Origin: Pseudomonas soli
Lineage (GTDB): Bacteria > Pseudomonadota > Gammaproteobacteria > Pseudomonadales > Pseudomonadaceae
Assembly: GCF_900110655.1 (NCBI RefSeq)
Contig: NZ_FOEQ01000004.1
Location: forward strand, 304,937-368,936
Reading direction: 5' to 3'
DNA: 64,000 bases
Shown: positions 9,056 through 17,727 of the stretch, one piece after another
Layout: each line of letters opens with the position of its first letter
How positions within the stretch are numbered: position 1 is the first letter of the stretch
Translations under genes and position numbers: made by a program
Notes under the pieces: generated by a model
Seen by the model: the letters and a program-made list of their open reading frames with translations, nothing else
Databases searched by the model: none
Told to the model about the DNA's origin: nothing

Positions 9056-12000
9056 TCATTCCTCGAACGGCGGCGGGAACGTCTCGGCCTCCAGCAGCCT
9101 CATGGCACCGATCGCCAGGCCATAATCCATGACTCGCGGATCTGCAAAAGTGCGCAGCCGCTGCCACAATCGGGCTTGATCATAGTCCGGCTGATCCTGC
9201 AGTCCACGTAGCTCGCGCCGGTATTGCAGCGGCAGTGCGTTCCAGATGGTCCAGTCGCCGGCATCGGTATGCTCCAGCATTTCCTCGTAGTCGGCGTCGG
9301 CAACCAGCAAGTCGATACCATGCTGTACGTAATAGGCCTGGATCTGCTGGCTGACCCGCTCGCTGAGGTCGGGGCTTTCCAGCCACAGGTTCTGGGCCGC
9401 CACCCTCGATAGCTGAAGATCCTGCGGCAAGCTGGCGAAGCGGTTGTCTCGCAGGTCGAAGACGACGGGTCGCCAATCTTCATCGCTACGAATACCGTTG
9501 GGCCAATCGACGAGTTCGCAACTGTTGAGGTTGAGCACATCCAGTTCGCGCAGGCGGTTGAGGTCGGGGCTGCGGGCCAGCGGGTTGTGCGACAAGTCCA
9601 GCATTCGAAGCGCGCCAAGACGATCCAGAGCGGCTTGGTTCGCGTCGTTCCAGACCAGGTTGTTACCCTGCATGTCGAGCCACTCCAATGTCTGCGGCAC
9701 GGCAATTGCTGGCAACTGCTCGAAACCGCAACCGACCAGATGCATGCGTTGCAACCTTGGGAACCGTTCCAGAAACTCGGCAGGCAATTGGCTCAAGCCG
9801 GGGTTCGCGCCCAGGTCGACTCGCTCGATATGGGTAAAACGGTCTGGCAATGCCAGGGCCGCCAAGTCCTCGTTGGTCAGTGCCAGGTCGACCAGGCTGA
9901 TCTGGTGAATGGCAAGCCGTTCCTCTTGGGAAAACTCCGTCATGCGCTGCCAGTTGCTGACCAACCTTCGCCCGGCGGCATGGCGCAATGGGTCATTGCC
10001 GGCCCAATCGCGCATCTGGTCACGGAACTCCCGCAACTGTTGTTCTAAATCTCCAAGTTGCCGTTCCGGACTCAGGCCGGCCTCGAGCCACTGGCTCAAC
10101 TGTTCGTTGACCTGGTAGTCCGCGGCCTCAGGGTACAGCTGTCGGTAGCGGCGAAAGAGCGCGCCGACTTCGATGCGGGGGGGCTCAAGCGCTGGCTCCT
10201 CCATGCCGCCAGGTAACCGGCCGCGCTTGCCCCATCCAGGCAAATGACTGCCCAGCAGGCGTCTGGCCGCGGCGGGCTCGGCCAGGACCAGGCGGTGAAT
10301 CCGTCGGCGCAGTTCATCGACTCCGCTGGCGGCCATGCCCAGGGCCTGGCGGTCAACCGAAGACAACGCTTGCAAGATCGCTCGACACAAATCGGTGTCT
10401 TGCCTGAGCGCGACAGGGCGCTCGCCCAGGTAGGCTTCGTAACCGTCACCTGTCTTGAGCACAATGCAGGTACGGCTGGCATTTTCGGCTCCGGCGCTAA
10501 GCAGCACAGGCCCTGCGGGGGACGCCGCGCGTAGCTCGAGGCGCAGTTCGGTGGGCCAGCCCGGTAGATCGGCCATGGCCATCACGATCAAACGCTCACT
10601 GTGCACGTTGGCCAGCTCGGGAATGTGCAGGCCTTCCAGTGCGGCTTGCTCGACGCCTTCACTGGCCTTGGCATGGGGCAGGCGTTCGAGTGTCGCGCGC
10701 AGTGCGGTGGGGGGTGGGTTGTTTGCCAGGTGCAACTGGCGTAGAGCTGCGGTGTTCAGGCCATTGGCCCTGGCAGCGCCTTCGAGCGCCGCGTCCGGTA
10801 AGTGTTGCAGGCGGCTGTCCAGGCGCCGGACCAAGGTCGCCAGCGCCCAGTCGCGGGGTTGCTCATGGCTGCCGCGCCAGGCGCCGGCGCCATTGTGCTT
10901 GAGGGGCGGCTGGAAGGCGGCGCCGTCTTCGGGGTGCACGATGCGCCATTGTGCCTGGCGAATATCCAGGCGCTGCTCGTAGAGGTGTCCATCCATGCGC
11001 ATGAAGTGCCGGCCCTGGTGCAGGAACTGCCCCTGTGCATTGGCTTCGAGTTCCGCCGGCAGCACCACCGCACTGCGGTAGTGGGTCAGGTCGGGTCGCC
11101 ACAGGCGTTGGCTGCCGTCTTCGAGCATGACCGGGTCAAGGCTCTCCAGCAACGGGCTGGTTGCCAGGCGGCTCAGCGCTTTGCCCGTCATGTGCAGCCC
11201 GCCGATCACCGCCAGGTTGAGGGCTACCGACTTGAGATGGCCGAAGGCTTGTTCCCGGTCACCGACCTGCCATGCCTCATAGCCTTCGTAGGCTTCATCC
11301 AGCAGTTGATAGGCCACCACTGCGGTCATGATCGTACCCAGCATGGGGACGAACAGGCCGGCGATCATCAGCATGTCGAGGCCGGCGCTGTCCCAGAGTG
11401 CCTCGCGCGCTTTGCGGGCCTGCTCGTCGGCCAGTGCGGTGGGCACTGCCACTTGCAGGGCTTCGTGCTTCAAGCGTGACACGTGATCATCGTGAAGAAA
11501 CTCATACAGGTTGGCATTGATCGGTACGCGGCGCATGTGCAGGTCGCCCCCGGCATTCTGTCGCAGCCGGCTGGCAAAGGGGCCTTGCGCCTCGCGGGGC
11601 ACATAGTCCATGAAGCCTTGGCGAAACGACGGCTGCTGCAGTTCGCTGTGCAGTTGCCGGTGCAAGGCATCGAGGTTGTCGAAGCCGCGCAGGCTGTCGA
11701 CGTGACCCGGTAGAAAGAGCAGCATGCCCGCTGTACCGGCATCGATCAGGATTGCCTCGTGCAGGGTGATGCCGAGCAGGCTCAGTTGACTGCAGGCCAG
11801 CGCCTTCCCATCGTCGAGCAACGCCTGTACCGCGTCCCAACCTTTACCGTCCAGCTGATTGCGTAGGCGCGCCAAGTCTGCCGCCAGGCGCAGGCGGGCC
11901 TTATGAACGGCGCCCGCCGCCTGGTGAACGGGCGGGGGCGTGAACAAGGCATCGAGATGGGCCTGGTAACGCTGGCCGATATCCAGTTCACGGCAGGTGG

Positions 12001-12604
12001 TGGCAAAGGCCGCTGGTGACAGGGCAAGCGGCTTGATCCGGACCTGTTCGCTGGGCAACTCGATATCGACTTCGGTGTCGCTGTCGCCCAGCGTGGTCTT
12101 ACCGGTGACGAGGCCCTCGCGCACTTGCCAATCGCCTTCCAGGGCCAGCGCGCTGTGGCGATCAAAGGTGAAGGTTTCAGCGAAGTTCTGCAGGGCGGCC
12201 TGCAGCAGGCCACGGTGTTCGTGGCGCGTGGTATAGACCTGGAAGGTATAGAGTCGCTTGACCACGATCAGTGATGTACTGCGCAGCGGCGTGATCAAGC
12301 CGTGCTGCATGCGCAGGCGTTCGGTGAGCAGAGGTTCGGCGAATTCGGTGATGTTCTGCAAACCCCGCAGATGCCTGGCTAATGTGCGTTGGCTGCGCAT
12401 CAGGCTAGCCTGGCTGACCTCGACTGCTTCGCGCAGATGCGGCGCGGCGTTGGCGAACCAGGCCGCCTCGCTGTCGGGCAGGCCCTGGGAAGGCAGGATG
12501 CTTTCGTGCAGCCGCTGCCAGTGTTCCGGCGTGGCCTTCCGTGTCCAGGCCGGCAGGCGGCGCTCAAGGATGTGCTGGTGCGGGTTGGGGGTATCCACTG
12601 TCAT
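9056..12604 (-). CDS. Large DUF6543/dermonecrotic-toxin-like leucine-rich-repeat protein
   Basis: 1182 residues with GAGGAG seven bases before the ATG. The first two thirds resemble the DUF6543 'dermonecrotic toxin' region of Pseudomonas effector-like proteins; a hydrophobic stretch near residues 403-432 (MLMIAGLFVPMLG) could insert in a membrane. From about residue 900 to 1070 there are degenerate leucine-rich repeats (IERVDLGANPGLSQLP, LRMLDLSHNPLARSP, LDVLNLNSCELVDWP). Related proteins usually end in a NEL-type E3 ubiquitin ligase domain with a catalytic CxD motif. Here only about 110 residues follow the repeats and they contain no cysteine, so NEL catalysis is absent. No type III signal or secretion genes are nearby. 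A host- or competitor-directed role is inference. Confidence 0.75.
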   Translation of the reverse strand: MTVDTPNPHQHILERRLPAWTRKATPEHWQRLHESILPSQGLPDSEAAWFANAAPHLREAVEVSQASLMRSQRTLARHLRGLQNITEFAEPLLTERLRMQHGLITPLRSTSLIVVKRLYTFQVYTTRHEHRGLLQAALQNFAETFTFDRHSALALEGDWQVREGLVTGKTTLGDSDTEVDIELPSEQVRIKPLALSPAAFATTCRELDIGQRYQAHLDALFTPPPVHQAAGAVHKARLRLAADLARLRNQLDGKGWDAVQALLDDGKALACSQLSLLGITLHEAILIDAGTAGMLLFLPGHVDSLRGFDNLDALHRQLHSELQQPSFRQGFMDYVPREAQGPFASRLRQNAGGDLHMRRVPINANLYEFLHDDHVSRLKHEALQVAVPTALADEQARKAREALWDSAGLDMLMIAGLFVPMLGTIMTAVVAYQLLDEAYEGYEAWQVGDREQAFGHLKSVALNLAVIGGLHMTGKALSRLATSPLLESLDPVMLEDGSQRLWRPDLTHYRSAVVLPAELEANAQGQFLHQGRHFMRMDGHLYEQRLDIRQAQWRIVHPEDGAAFQPPLKHNGAGAWRGSHEQPRDWALATLVRRLDSRLQHLPDAALEGAARANGLNTAALRQLHLANNPPPTALRATLERLPHAKASEGVEQAALEGLHIPELANVHSERLIVMAMADLPGWPTELRLELRAASPAGPVLLSAGAENASRTCIVLKTGDGYEAYLGERPVALRQDTDLCRAILQALSSVDRQALGMAASGVDELRRRIHRLVLAEPAAARRLLGSHLPGWGKRGRLPGGMEEPALEPPRIEVGALFRRYRQLYPEAADYQVNEQLSQWLEAGLSPERQLGDLEQQLREFRDQMRDWAGNDPLRHAAGRRLVSNWQRMTEFSQEERLAIHQISLVDLALTNEDLAALALPDRFTHIERVDLGANPGLSQLPAEFLERFPRLQRMHLVGCGFEQLPAIAVPQTLEWLDMQGNNLVWNDANQAALDRLGALRMLDLSHNPLARSPDLNRLRELDVLNLNSCELVDWPNGIRSDEDWRPVVFDLRDNRFASLPQDLQLSRVAAQNLWLESPDLSERVSQQIQAYYVQHGIDLLVADADYEEMLEHTDAGDWTIWNALPLQYRRELRGLQDQPDYDQARLWQRLRTFADPRVMDYGLAIGAMRLLEAETFPPPFEE

Positions 12605-12752
12605 GTTCGGCTCCTCGCAAAACGCACATCAAAGCTGTCGCGGTGCCAGCGTCGGTGGTGCATATGCATCCCGGACCGCGGCCTGGCAAAACGGGGCTCA
12701 ATAATGGCCGCGCAACGCCGATAACCCCTAAATCGACTGCCATCGCCTGCCT

Positions 12753-14996
12753 ATGACCATTCCCCAGAACCCTTCTGAACCGACGCACCTTCCATCCGGA
12801 ACCTTGCGTCGCACGCTAAACCGCCTGCTGCCGGTCGGCCTGGCGCTGGTGGGCATTGGCCTGTCGGTCGCCCTGGGCCACCTTGACGCGCAGCGCGAAC
12901 GCAGTGAGCAACTGGGCAACCTTGCGGCCCACCTGGCGGGGATGCGCGGTGCGTTGGAGGCACAGTTGGGCGCGGCGTTCGGCGAGGCTGAAGGTATCGC
13001 CCAACTGATCAGTGCCGACGGCGGCATCAGCCCCGCGCACTTTCATGGAATGGCCCGCGATGCCTTGCAGTCGGTGCGCTACATGCGCCATATCGCGCTG
13101 GCGCCGGGAGATGTGATCAGCGACGTCTACCCGTTGTCCGGCAACGAGCGGCTGATTGGGCTGGACTACCGTCAGCTGCCGGACCAGTTTCCCCTGCTGC
13201 GCGCGGCCCGCGACCAAGCCCATCCGGTGCTGGCCGGGCCGCTGCAGCTGTATCAGGGCGGGCGGGTGCTGATCTACCGACGGCCGGTGTTCGTCACCGG
13301 CAAACGGGGTGTGCGGTTCTACTGGGGCAATGTGTCGATCGTTGCCGATATCGACCGTTTGCTGCTTACCGCCGGATTGCGCCCGGATACCGAGTTCGAG
13401 CTGGCCGTGCGCGGAGGCGACGGCAAGGGCGCCGAAGGTACGCTGATCTGGGGCGATTCACGGCTGTTCGACGACCCGCAGGTGAAAACGACGGTGGAGG
13501 TGCCGGGTGGGCTCTGGCAACTGGTCGCCGCGCCACGCGGTGGCTGGTCGGGTCTGGACTTGTTCGGCTCGCCGCTGTTCTTGTTCGCCTTGGGCTGCAC
13601 AGGTGTGTTCAGCCTGTTCGTCGCGCAGCTCAATCGCAAGCAGCGGCTGCTCGAACAACGTAACCGCGAGCTGCACCGCTACCAGGCCCAGCTTGAACGC
13701 CTGGCCCACTACGACACCATCACCGGGCTGCCCAATCGCATCCTGTTTCAGCAGCAACTCAGCACAGCCATCCTGCAGGGCCATGGCCTGGCGGTGCTGA
13801 TGCTCGACATCGACGGATTCAAGCAGGTCAACGATAGCCTGGGGCACCCGATGGGCGACCTGCTGTTGCAGCAGGCGACCGCGCGCTTCCTCCAGGAACT
13901 GGACAGCCAGGACCGGCTCTGCCGCCTGGGCGGCGACGAGTTCGTGTTCATGCTGCAAGGTGCCCAGGGGCAGGTGAACCAGCAGGTTCGCGCCTTGCTG
14001 CGGTGCCTGCAGCGGCCATTCGACCTCAATGGCAACGCCGCCTTGGTCACCGGCAGCATCGGTCTGGCCTGGTGCCCGCAACATGGCGAGGACGCCGATA
14101 GCTTGTTGCGCCATGCCGACACGGCCATGTACGCCGCCAAGGAAGCCGGCCGCGATGCCTGGCGGCCTTATCACCCGGACATGACCGAGCGCCTGCAGCA
14201 GCGTCTGGAGCTGGAGCGCAATCTGCGCCGGGCGCTGGAGCACAACGAGTTCGAGCTGTGGTATCAGCCCAAGGTCGATCTGTTCAGCGGGCAGCTAGAA
14301 GGCGTCGAGGCCCTGTTGCGTTGGCGCGACCCGGAGCATGGCCTGGTCTCGCCCGGGGCGTTCATTCCCCTGGCTGAGCGCACCGGCCTGATCATCCCTC
14401 TCGGAGAGCGCGTGCTGGAGCTTGCCTGCGCCCAGTTGGCCGAATGGCGTGCCGATGACGGCTTGCCCGGGCCGCTGGCGATCAACGTTGCGGCCCTGCA
14501 GATCGAGCGCAGCGACTATGTGACCAGCCTCGCCTCGGCGCTGGAGCGCCATGGTCTGCCAGCCAACCTGCTGGAAGTGGAAATCACCGAGAGCCTGTTG
14601 ATGGAGAGCCAGCAACAGGCTTGCGCGGTGCTGGCGCAGCTGCAGGCCATGGGCGTGGCAACGGCGGTGGACGACTTCGGTACCGGCTATTCGTCACTGG
14701 CCTACCTGCGCGCGCTGCCAATCGACCACCTGAAGATCGACCGCGCCTTCATCAAGGACCTGCCCGGGGACGACGACGCGGTGGCCATCGCCCGGGCGAT
14801 CATCGATCTCGGGCATGCCCTGGGGTTTCGCATCACCGCCGAAGGCATCGAGACCCAAGAGCAGTACGACTTCCTGCGCCACGCCGGTTGCGACCAGGGG
14901 CAGGGTTTCCTGCTCGGGCGGCCGATGCCGGCCGAGGCGTTGCGCGGTTGGCTGGCCGAGAACCACGAGCGCCGGCATCGGCCGCCGGGGCGGTAG
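12753..14996 (+). CDS. Membrane CHASE-like/GGDEF/EAL cyclic-di-GMP protein
   Basis: 747 residues. An N-terminal membrane span (about 25-43), an extracytoplasmic sensor of CHASE type (about 50-260) and a second span (about 270-290) precede a GGDEF domain (intact GGDEF at 393-397) and an EAL domain (EAL at 519-521, with EITESLLM, DDFGTGYSSLAYL and AEGIETQEQ). All recognisable phosphodiesterase residues are present, so both synthesis and breakdown of c-di-GMP are possible. The usual inhibitory RxxD five residues before GGDEF is DSQD, so product inhibition is probably lost. It is transcribed toward the 3' end of the exopolysaccharide operon, about 80 bases away, and divergent from the LRR gene. 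A link to polysaccharide control is suggested by position only. Confidence 0.93.
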   Translation: MTIPQNPSEPTHLPSGTLRRTLNRLLPVGLALVGIGLSVALGHLDAQRERSEQLGNLAAHLAGMRGALEAQLGAAFGEAEGIAQLISADGGISPAHFHGMARDALQSVRYMRHIALAPGDVISDVYPLSGNERLIGLDYRQLPDQFPLLRAARDQAHPVLAGPLQLYQGGRVLIYRRPVFVTGKRGVRFYWGNVSIVADIDRLLLTAGLRPDTEFELAVRGGDGKGAEGTLIWGDSRLFDDPQVKTTVEVPGGLWQLVAAPRGGWSGLDLFGSPLFLFALGCTGVFSLFVAQLNRKQRLLEQRNRELHRYQAQLERLAHYDTITGLPNRILFQQQLSTAILQGHGLAVLMLDIDGFKQVNDSLGHPMGDLLLQQATARFLQELDSQDRLCRLGGDEFVFMLQGAQGQVNQQVRALLRCLQRPFDLNGNAALVTGSIGLAWCPQHGEDADSLLRHADTAMYAAKEAGRDAWRPYHPDMTERLQQRLELERNLRRALEHNEFELWYQPKVDLFSGQLEGVEALLRWRDPEHGLVSPGAFIPLAERTGLIIPLGERVLELACAQLAEWRADDGLPGPLAINVAALQIERSDYVTSLASALERHGLPANLLEVEITESLLMESQQQACAVLAQLQAMGVATAVDDFGTGYSSLAYLRALPIDHLKIDRAFIKDLPGDDDAVAIARAIIDLGHALGFRITAEGIETQEQYDFLRHAGCDQGQGFLLGRPMPAEALRGWLAENHERRHRPPGR

Positions 14997-15075
14997 CGAT
15001 AGGGTTTCCGTCGACACAGGTTTGCCGCTCGGTTTCACAGGCGCAGCACTTCTGACGTCGGACACCCGGCGGCCA

Positions 15076-15855
15076 TCAACTCATCTCCTCCTGCATGCCC
15101 AGGCTCGCATAGCCCACCCGCGGCACTTGCCCCAGGCGCTGCTCGACCAACGCCAGCAGCGATTCGCCGCTGGCCAGGTAGGCATCACCGAAGTCGTGCC
15201 CGCCCAGCGCGCTGGGATGGGCTACGACCTCCAGCACGCCGTGCGAGGGGGCCAATCCGGCCTTGAGGTCGGCCGGGGTGCAGACGAAATCGGCGGTGCT
15301 CCCGGCGAGCTGGCGCAGGCGGCGGTTGAGCAGGCTCTTGAACAGGCGCTTGGCCGGCCCGATGTTGTGCCCCACATTGCGCGCCAGCCGGATCGGAACC
15401 CCTTGGGCGCGGGCGAAACGGGCGACAATGACGCCCACCGGCCAGATGTTGTGCACGTGTTGGTGGGAATCCAGGTGGCTGGGCATCAGGCCATGGTCAA
15501 GGCAGTGTTGCCACTGGGCCTGCAGCTCTGCTTGCACGGCGGCCCGCTCGCGTCGCGACAAGCGCAGGGTGCGTTGTTTAAGGCGCAGGTCGAATTCGCC
15601 ATGGGGCGTGCACAGGCGCGGCTCGGCGAGGATCGCCTTGCTCAGCGGGCGGCCATAGGTGAGGTTGAAGTGCAATCCCACGCGTCCTTTGAGCGTTGGT
15701 TGCTGGGCCAGCGAGCAGGCGCTAGCGAAGGCCGGCATGTTGGCCATGGCGGTGGCAGAGCTGATCAGCCCGGCCTGGAAGGCATGAAGGATGACTGCGT
15801 TGGTGTGGGCGCTGAGGCCGAAATCGTCAGCGTTGACTATGACCTGGGATGGCAT
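15076..15855 (-). CDS. ChbG/HpnK (YdjC)-family carbohydrate deacetylase
   Basis: 259 residues, beginning MPSQVIVNADDFGLS. The NADDFG motif and later HLDSHQHVHN are the metal-binding and catalytic signatures of the YdjC/ChbG/HpnK family, which removes N-acetyl groups from sugars such as chito-oligosaccharides or hopanoid-linked GlcNAc. It is the last gene of the exopolysaccharide operon and its start overlaps the preceding gene by 29 bases, so translation is probably coupled. The frame extends 11 codons further upstream but the motif is directly preceded by this ATG. In this context it likely deacetylates an amino sugar or lipid-linked precursor of the polymer; the exact substrate is inferred. 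Confidence 0.85.
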   Translation of the reverse strand: MPSQVIVNADDFGLSAHTNAVILHAFQAGLISSATAMANMPAFASACSLAQQPTLKGRVGLHFNLTYGRPLSKAILAEPRLCTPHGEFDLRLKQRTLRLSRRERAAVQAELQAQWQHCLDHGLMPSHLDSHQHVHNIWPVGVIVARFARAQGVPIRLARNVGHNIGPAKRLFKSLLNRRLRQLAGSTADFVCTPADLKAGLAPSHGVLEVVAHPSALGGHDFGDAYLASGESLLALVEQRLGQVPRVGYASLGMQEEMS

Positions 15856-16999
15856 CCGGGCGCTCCTGTGGCGGGGTGGGGGCGACAATGTCGGCTGCGG
15901 GGTGTGGCGGCTGTCTGCGCAAGCGGGGTTTGAGCCAGTGCCAGCAGCGAAGCGCCAGGCCCAGTAGCACGCCGTCGGGGCGCCAGCTGTAGCTGCTCAG
16001 ACGCCACTGTTCGACCTGACCGGTCATGCGCTCGTGCAACTGGTGGCTGGAGTTGTCCAGGCTGACCCGCGAGGCGTCGACCCACTTCCAGTCTTCGTCC
16101 AGGCCCCAGTGGATCCATTCCTCGAGCAGCACGCGGCCGCTGCCCAGGTCACGGTGTTCGGGGACGAAGGCTAGGTTGTAGTCGTAGATTCGGCCGCGCT
16201 CCAACAGGCCCAGGCGGTAACTGATGCAGCGCCCCTCCAGTTCCAGCAGTACCAGGCACACCAGGCCCTCTCCGGCCAGGGCGGTGAAGGCCTTGTACAT
16301 CCATGGGCGACGCAGGGGGCCGGAGAAGATGCCGACCTCGTCGTCGCCTTTCCAGCTGGTCGCTTCGACGGCGCTGATGGCGTCGAGCAGTTCACCCATG
16401 TTCTCGGGAGTGGCGACGACCCGGCGCACGCTGGCACCGCAGGCCTTGATGCGTTTGCGCGCGCGGCGCAGCTTGTAGCGCGGGTCGCCGCTGACTTCCT
16501 GGCGGTCCTGCTCGTTGATGCGGTGCACCGGCACCCGGCAGGTCAGGCGCTGCTGCCAGGTCGAGCTGGCGCCGGCCCACTGGCGCAGCCAGCCATCGTG
16601 CTCGGTGTTGTCCGGTACCTCGCTCAATTGCAGCAAGGCATGCGGTAGCCGCTTGCGTATGGCCTGCAGGACCTGCTCGGCATATAGCGCCGGCAGGTCG
16701 ATGAGCAGGGCAATGCGGTCGCTCAGTGGGTACCCCAGGTGGCGCACCACTGGGGCGAACAGCGGGCCGAAGGGTTCGCGCGCGCGTATCAGCGGCAGGC
16801 ACAGGCACAGACGCTCGTCCTGATAGCCGAGCAGCACCTGCAGGCATTGGCCTGGCAGCAAGGCGGCCTCGGCGGCGCGCAGCCAGCCGAGATGGTTGAA
16901 AGGCGTACTGCCGGGCAGGCGCCTGCGCAGCGCCTCGTAGTCGGCGGCGGGAAAGTCGCCGGCGCCAAGCGAGGCGCACCATTTCAGTTGCAGGCCCAT
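15827..16999 (-). CDS. FemAB/GNAT-type acyltransferase of the exopolysaccharide operon
   Basis: 390 residues from ATG 16999. The C-terminal half has the GNAT/FemAB-like pattern seen in polysaccharide-operon proteins (CISYRLGLLERGRIYDYNL, then AFVPEHRDLGSGRVLLEEW): a substrate-binding strand followed by a helix. The N-terminal half is a divergent second GNAT-like fold containing YKLRRARKRIK, typical of this group. Such proteins transfer acyl or aminoacyl groups; many are called 'cellulose biosynthesis CelD/BcsL-like'. No signal peptide is present, so it acts in the cytoplasm, presumably on nucleotide- or lipid-linked sugars. The gene is four bases after the preceding GNAT gene and overlaps the deacetylase gene after it. 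Confidence 0.75.
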   Translation of the reverse strand: MGLQLKWCASLGAGDFPAADYEALRRRLPGSTPFNHLGWLRAAEAALLPGQCLQVLLGYQDERLCLCLPLIRAREPFGPLFAPVVRHLGYPLSDRIALLIDLPALYAEQVLQAIRKRLPHALLQLSEVPDNTEHDGWLRQWAGASSTWQQRLTCRVPVHRINEQDRQEVSGDPRYKLRRARKRIKACGASVRRVVATPENMGELLDAISAVEATSWKGDDEVGIFSGPLRRPWMYKAFTALAGEGLVCLVLLELEGRCISYRLGLLERGRIYDYNLAFVPEHRDLGSGRVLLEEWIHWGLDEDWKWVDASRVSLDNSSHQLHERMTGQVEQWRLSSYSWRPDGVLLGLALRCWHWLKPRLRRQPPHPAADIVAPTPPQERPDAIPGHSQR

Positions 17000-17003
17000 G
17001 GGC

Positions 17004-17693
17004 TCACCCTGCCGTGGCCGAAGAAGCCGGAGCCTCCGGCTTGCGCAACGGCTCCAGACGCGAGGTGATGTAGTGGCTTTCGCGGAAGAATTTCCAGCGA
17101 CCAAACAGGCAGTAAACGTTCATGATCCGTCCTTGCTCCTGATAGCCCATGCGCAGGTGCAACTTGAGCGCCGGGATGTTGTGCTGTTCGCACACGTCCA
17201 CCACCTTGGTGCAACCTTGGGCGGCCATGGCCTTCCACAGCTCCAGCTGCAGGTCCACCGACAGCTCGGTACCCCAATACTTGCGGATCAGCTCGCCGCC
17301 GAACTCGAAGAACTCCCCCGGGCCGACCGGGAACCAGCAACCATAGTAGTGGCGGTCGTGGTAATGGCGGCTACTGCCCCAGATGAAGGCCACGGCGTCG
17401 TTGTCATCGTTGAGGAACATCAGCCCGGTATGGCCTTCGGCGGCCAGCTCGCGCATGGTCTCGACCCGATCGCCGAAGTGGCGGGCGAAGGCACGCACGT
17501 TGTGCACGGTGATGTGCTCGACCCGCAGCTCGCCATAGGGTTTTAGCCGGTGCGGCGGCACCGGGCTGTCCAGGTCGCGTTCCATCCACAACAGTTCCCA
17601 ATGATAGAAGACGTAATGCCGGAAGGCGCTACGGAAGGTGTCACGCAGTCCCTTGCGCTTGATACGGTCCTGGATCTTGGTGAATGCAGTCAT
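17004..17693 (-). CDS. GNAT-family N-acetyltransferase
   Basis: 229 residues with a strong AGGAGG site before the ATG. The C-terminal part carries a GNAT-like core (EFFEFGGELIRKYWG, then KVVDVCEQHNIPALKLHLRMGY, the usual 'N-x-x-A-x-x-x-Y/h-x-x-x-G-F/Y' ending). The N-terminal region is basic and Arg/His-rich. It is soluble and cytoplasmic. Lying between the glycoside hydrolase gene and the FemAB-like gene of the exopolysaccharide operon, it probably acylates an amino-sugar precursor; a paired role with the neighbouring acyltransferase and the two deacetylases is plausible. A substrate cannot be derived from the sequence. Confidence 0.8.
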   Translation of the reverse strand: MTAFTKIQDRIKRKGLRDTFRSAFRHYVFYHWELLWMERDLDSPVPPHRLKPYGELRVEHITVHNVRAFARHFGDRVETMRELAAEGHTGLMFLNDDNDAVAFIWGSSRHYHDRHYYGCWFPVGPGEFFEFGGELIRKYWGTELSVDLQLELWKAMAAQGCTKVVDVCEQHNIPALKLHLRMGYQEQGRIMNVYCLFGRWKFFRESHYITSRLEPLRKPEAPASSATAG

Positions 17694-17727
17694 GGTGCCT
17701 CCTGGGCATGGCTGAACGTAGTGCGTC

